From the NCBI GenBank assembly GCA_964462515.1, contig CAYWXK010000019.1, forward strand, positions 1-64,000: DNA of 64,000 nucleotides, in the 5' to 3' direction. Each line of letters starts with the position of its first letter. Position 1 is the first letter of the stretch. The position numbers and the translations under genes are program-made. This document shows positions 61,433-64,000 of the stretch, in pieces. The stretch comes from CAYWXK01 sp964462515 (GTDB lineage Bacteria; Planctomycetota; Phycisphaerae; Sedimentisphaerales; Anaerobacaceae). The notes below the pieces were generated by a model that was given only the letters and a program-made list of their open reading frames with translations, did not search any database and was not told where the DNA came from.

Positions 61433-63555
61433 TGGCAATCGCAGCACAATCACGTCCAACAACGCTGCTCAATATGCCATCGGCATCTAACAGCAATATC
61501 ATTTTATCTGTGGGCATGGTGTCGATTCTCGCGACGCTTATTGTGCCGCTGCCGACACCGCTGCTGGATATGCTTCTGGCCTGCAGTCTATCGCTTGCCA
61601 TAGCCGTTTTGATAGTTACTCTGTCTGCAAAAGAGGCTATTGAACTGTCCGCCTTTCCATCATTGCTGCTTTTTACGACTTTATTTCGCCTCTGCCTTAA
61701 CGTGGCCTCGACCAGACTGGTACTTTTACAGGGCAACGCCGGCAAAATTATCCAGACGTTCGGAAACTTTGTTGCCGGCGGGAGTCTTATTGTTGGACTG
61801 GTGATTTTTTTAATTCTCGTTGTTATACAGTTCATAGTAATCACAAAAGGTGCCGAGCGAATAAGCGAGGTCTCTGCCCGGTTTACACTTGATGCGATGC
61901 CCGGCAAACAAATGGCAATTGATGCAGACCTCAATGCCGGAACAATTACCGAAGAGCAGGCCAACGAGCGCAGGGCAAAAATCGTTAAGGAAAGCGAATT
62001 CTACGGGGCAATGGACGGCGCCAGTAAATTTATTCGCGGCGAAGCCAAAGCAGGGCTGGTAATCACGGCTGTGAACATAATCGGCGGCATAGCAATGGGC
62101 TATTCGCGCGGGATGACGATTGGCGGAGCCGTAAAAACTTACTCGATACTTTCTATCGGCGATGGGCTGGTCAGCCAGATACCATCGGTAATAATCTCCG
62201 TAAGCTCCGGATTTCTGGTAAGTAAAATTTCGTCCTACCACAGCGTGGCTCAAGACCTTTCGCAGCAATTTCTCAGGACCAGCCAGCCGCTGTTAATAGC
62301 GGCAACGATTATCTGTTCGATGGCACTGGTGCCGGGACTACCCAAGATACCATTCTTATTACTGGGCGGCGGCACTATGCTGATGGCTCGAGTAGCCGGC
62401 CGGTCTGAAAAAGAACAAAAGAAACCACAGACAACACTGCAACAAGCCAAAGCCGAAAAACAACCGGTTGAAGAGATGCTCGATATTGACAGAATTTGTG
62501 TGCAGGTCGGCGTGCGATTGATTAGTATGGTTGACCCTCGCAAAAACAATACAATTTTCGAGCGAATCGGGGCATTACGGAGAAAATTTGCTCAACAGCT
62601 TGGAATCGTCATACCGCTGGTGCGATTACGGGATAACATCAACTTAGAGCCAACCGCATACGAAATTCGAATCTTTGACCATCCGGTAGCAAAAGGACGG
62701 CTCGAAACCGATATGTTCCTCGCTATGGATTCTGGCACTGCACAGGCCAAAATAGAAGGTATAGAAACCACCGAGCCTGTTTATGGATTGTCGGCCTTAT
62801 GGATTACAAAAGCCAATAAAGAAAAGGCCGAATTGAGCGGCTATACCGTGATTGACCCCGAATCGGTCTTCATCACACATTTATCCGAAACGCTTCGCAA
62901 ACACGCCGACGAATTACTAACCCGCGAAGATGTGCAATTACTTGTCGAGCGGCTCCGTAAAACTCAACCATCATTGATTGGCGAAGTGGTCGGAACAGAA
63001 GGACAGGTATCCATCGGCCTGCTTCAACGGGTGCTTAGAAACCTGTTGAAAGACGGAACGCCCATTCGTGAATTAACTACCATCATTGAATCGTTAGGCG
63101 AGCATATCTCAAAAACTAAAAATGCTGCTATTTTGACAGAAATGGTTCGAAAATCGTTAAGCAGAACTATCACTGAGCAACATAAAGATGAAAGGGGCAA
63201 GATTTCGGCCATCACTATCGACCCGGCACTTGAACACCAGATGACATCAACTTTGCGGCAGGACGCTGAGACAATAACCCTTGCTCTGCCGGCAGAAGCG
63301 GCGATGGAGATAAGCAGGAAAATTGCCACTGCCTGGAAGGCAGCGATGGACAAAGGTAAGGACAAAGTGATTTTGTTGTGCGATTCAAGATTACGTTCGC
63401 CGCTATCAACGATGTTATCGCGGATAGTGCCGCTATTGCCGGTGGTGGCCTACGATGAAATTGTGCTCGGAACCGAAGTTGAACCGGCAGAAATCATAAC
63501 GGTCCATCAGGCTGAAGTTATGCAAGTGAAGGAACAAGAGCTTGTTGCCGCCTGA
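61432..63555 (+). CDS. flhA: flagellar export gate protein FlhA
   Basis: 707 residues, normal length. The N-terminal membrane part (about 25-330) has eight TM segments and the conserved KEAIELSAFPSLLLFTTLFRLCLNVASTRLVL and DAMPGKQMAIDADLNAG(TI) signatures (the FHIPEP-type loop). The cytoplasmic domain (about 345-700) includes YEIRIFDHPVAKGRLETDMFLAMD and VPLVRL-type substrate-binding segments. FlhA forms the nonameric ring that receives chaperone-substrate complexes and couples the proton motive force. It follows fliN with a one-base overlap. Confidence 0.97.
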   Translation: MAIAAQSRPTTLLNMPSASNSNIILSVGMVSILATLIVPLPTPLLDMLLACSLSLAIAVLIVTLSAKEAIELSAFPSLLLFTTLFRLCLNVASTRLVLLQGNAGKIIQTFGNFVAGGSLIVGLVIFLILVVIQFIVITKGAERISEVSARFTLDAMPGKQMAIDADLNAGTITEEQANERRAKIVKESEFYGAMDGASKFIRGEAKAGLVITAVNIIGGIAMGYSRGMTIGGAVKTYSILSIGDGLVSQIPSVIISVSSGFLVSKISSYHSVAQDLSQQFLRTSQPLLIAATIICSMALVPGLPKIPFLLLGGGTMLMARVAGRSEKEQKKPQTTLQQAKAEKQPVEEMLDIDRICVQVGVRLISMVDPRKNNTIFERIGALRRKFAQQLGIVIPLVRLRDNINLEPTAYEIRIFDHPVAKGRLETDMFLAMDSGTAQAKIEGIETTEPVYGLSALWITKANKEKAELSGYTVIDPESVFITHLSETLRKHADELLTREDVQLLVERLRKTQPSLIGEVVGTEGQVSIGLLQRVLRNLLKDGTPIRELTTIIESLGEHISKTKNAAILTEMVRKSLSRTITEQHKDERGKISAITIDPALEHQMTSTLRQDAETITLALPAEAAMEISRKIATAWKAAMDKGKDKVILLCDSRLRSPLSTMLSRIVPLLPVVAYDEIVLGTEVEPAEIITVHQAEVMQVKEQELVAA

Positions 63556-63587
63556 ACATAATCTGATTAACGAAAGGAGAGTTAATA

Positions 63588-63830
63588 GTGCCATTACAGG
63601 TCCGGTCAATCGCTATAAGCATTGCAGTAGTATTTTTCTTTGTGTTGAGTTTAGTCAGCTACTTTAGTGGTCTAGCGCCATTTACCTGCTGTAAGCGAGC
63701 TTTATTAGGAGCGGTGCTGGCATACATAGTATCGAGCTGGGCTGTAAAGGCGATAAATTCTATCCTGATTAACGCAATGGTTACAAGCCAGATGAAGCAA
63801 AAGGAAAAAGAAAGTGGCGGTAAAGACTAA
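63588..63830 (+). CDS. small two-helix membrane protein between flhA and the sigma factor
   Basis: 80 residues from a GTG start with an AAGGAGA ribosome site 8 bases upstream. Two TM helices (about 7-29 and 38-60) are linked by a short loop with a Cys-Cys pair (FTCCKRALLG). A Lys-rich tail with a Gln/Met start (QMKQKEKES) ends the protein. No family is recognised. Its position between flhA and the fliA-like gene is where flhF and flhG stand in many bacteria. Overlap with the next gene (17 bp) suggests coupled synthesis and a flagellar role. Confidence 0.7.
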   Translation: MPLQVRSIAISIAVVFFFVLSLVSYFSGLAPFTCCKRALLGAVLAYIVSSWAVKAINSILINAMVTSQMKQKEKESGGKD

Positions 63831-64000
63831 AAGCATTGCACAAGAGCAGCCTCCTGAAGATGCCCCCAGGCATCTGAACAAGGCCGCCACGCGCGCATAT
63901 TCAGGCCAGAAAAACCAACAGGCCGATAATGAGCAGATAGCCGATTTTCTGCCGATGGTTCATAAAATAGCCCGGCAGGTTGTAACATATCTAAAACCCC
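63814..64000 (+). CDS. fliA: N-terminal part of FliA-like sigma factor, cut by the window edge
   Basis: From GTG 63814 (purine-rich AAGGAAAAAGAAA just before) 62 codons run to the end of the window. After a variable polar stretch of about 42 residues comes IADFLPMVHKIARQVVTYLKP. This is the start of sigma-70 region 2.1 as found in FliA/WhiG/SigD-type sigma-28 factors (compare YLPLVRKIA...). It overlaps the preceding small membrane-protein gene by 17 bp in another frame. It would transcribe the late genes, matching the sigma-28-like sites at flagellin and fliD. Other sigma-70-family members cannot be excluded from this fragment. Confidence 0.72.
   Translation, partial: MAVKTKSIAQEQPPEDAPRHLNKAATRAYSGQKNQQADNEQIADFLPMVHKIARQVVTYLKP

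Noticed and set aside
1..64000. Search for CRISPR arrays, tRNA/rRNA genes, insertion sequences, integrases or phage genes
   Set aside because: None seen on reading both strands; the only repeats are short intergenic elements and the fliK duplication.

Overview
The window reads as chromosomal DNA of a motile, diderm (Gram-negative) bacterium, and almost all of it is one flagellar gene supercluster. P-ring and L-ring genes (flgI, flgH) show an outer membrane. The combination of sigma-54 promoters, a TPR-rich glycosyltransferase island and frequent HEAT/TPR proteins is most like Planctomycetota, perhaps Phycisphaerae. That placement is an impression from gene content and protein style, not a measured phylogeny. 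No tRNA, rRNA, CRISPR array, transposase or phage gene was seen.

Layout. (1) 1-8400: a possible truncated gene at the left edge, a ferritin-like protein, and a four-gene heavy-metal (Cu/Ag-type) efflux operon: TolC-like outer-membrane protein, CusB-like adaptor with two metal-binding zinc-ribbon-like modules, YHS-domain lipoprotein, and an enlarged CusA-like pump. A HEAT-like gene converges on it. (2) 8786-13385: fliS and flagellin (minus strand), a split glycosyltransferase (plus), and fliK (minus). (3) 13817-27021, plus strand: one long operon flgB-flgC-fliE-fliF-fliG-fliH-fliI-fliJ-(MotE/YlxF-like)-motA-motB-(motB-like)-fliO-fliP-fliQ-fliR-flhB. A dispersed repeat separates fliR from flhB. 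(4) 27067-39808, minus strand: fliD and a glycosylation island. The island has a 2117-residue protein with about six catalytic modules, two TPR/glycosyltransferase fusions, a TPR protein and a FliT/FlgN-like small protein. (5) 40017-52005, minus strand: the rod/hook/ring operon flgD-flgE-(PilZ protein)-flgF-flgG-flgA-flgH-flgI-flgJ(N)-flgN-flgK-flgL. (6) 52588-64000, plus strand: two NtrC-type sigma-54 activators flanking two TPR proteins predicted to act in the periplasm, then fliL-fliM-fliN-flhA, a small membrane protein, and the start of a fliA-like sigma factor cut by the window edge.

How it works together. Near-perfect sigma-54 promoters (TGGCAC-N5-TTGC) precede flgB, fliK, flgD and the large TPR gene, and a weaker one precedes the glycosylation island. 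Two of them share an identical 15-bp element 111-113 bp upstream, a strong candidate binding site for one of the two local activators, both of which have damaged receiver domains. Flagellin and fliD have weaker sigma-28-like promoters, matching the fliA-like gene at the right end. This suggests a sigma-54 (basal body, hook, periplasmic TPR proteins) to sigma-28 (filament) hierarchy encoded inside the cluster.

The most original candidates are the periplasmic TPR pair (possible PflA/PflB-like motor scaffold), the MotB paralogue lacking the proton-binding aspartate, the giant multi-glycosyltransferase, and the PilZ protein inside the hook operon. No flhF, flhG, flgM or chemotaxis gene is present in the window.
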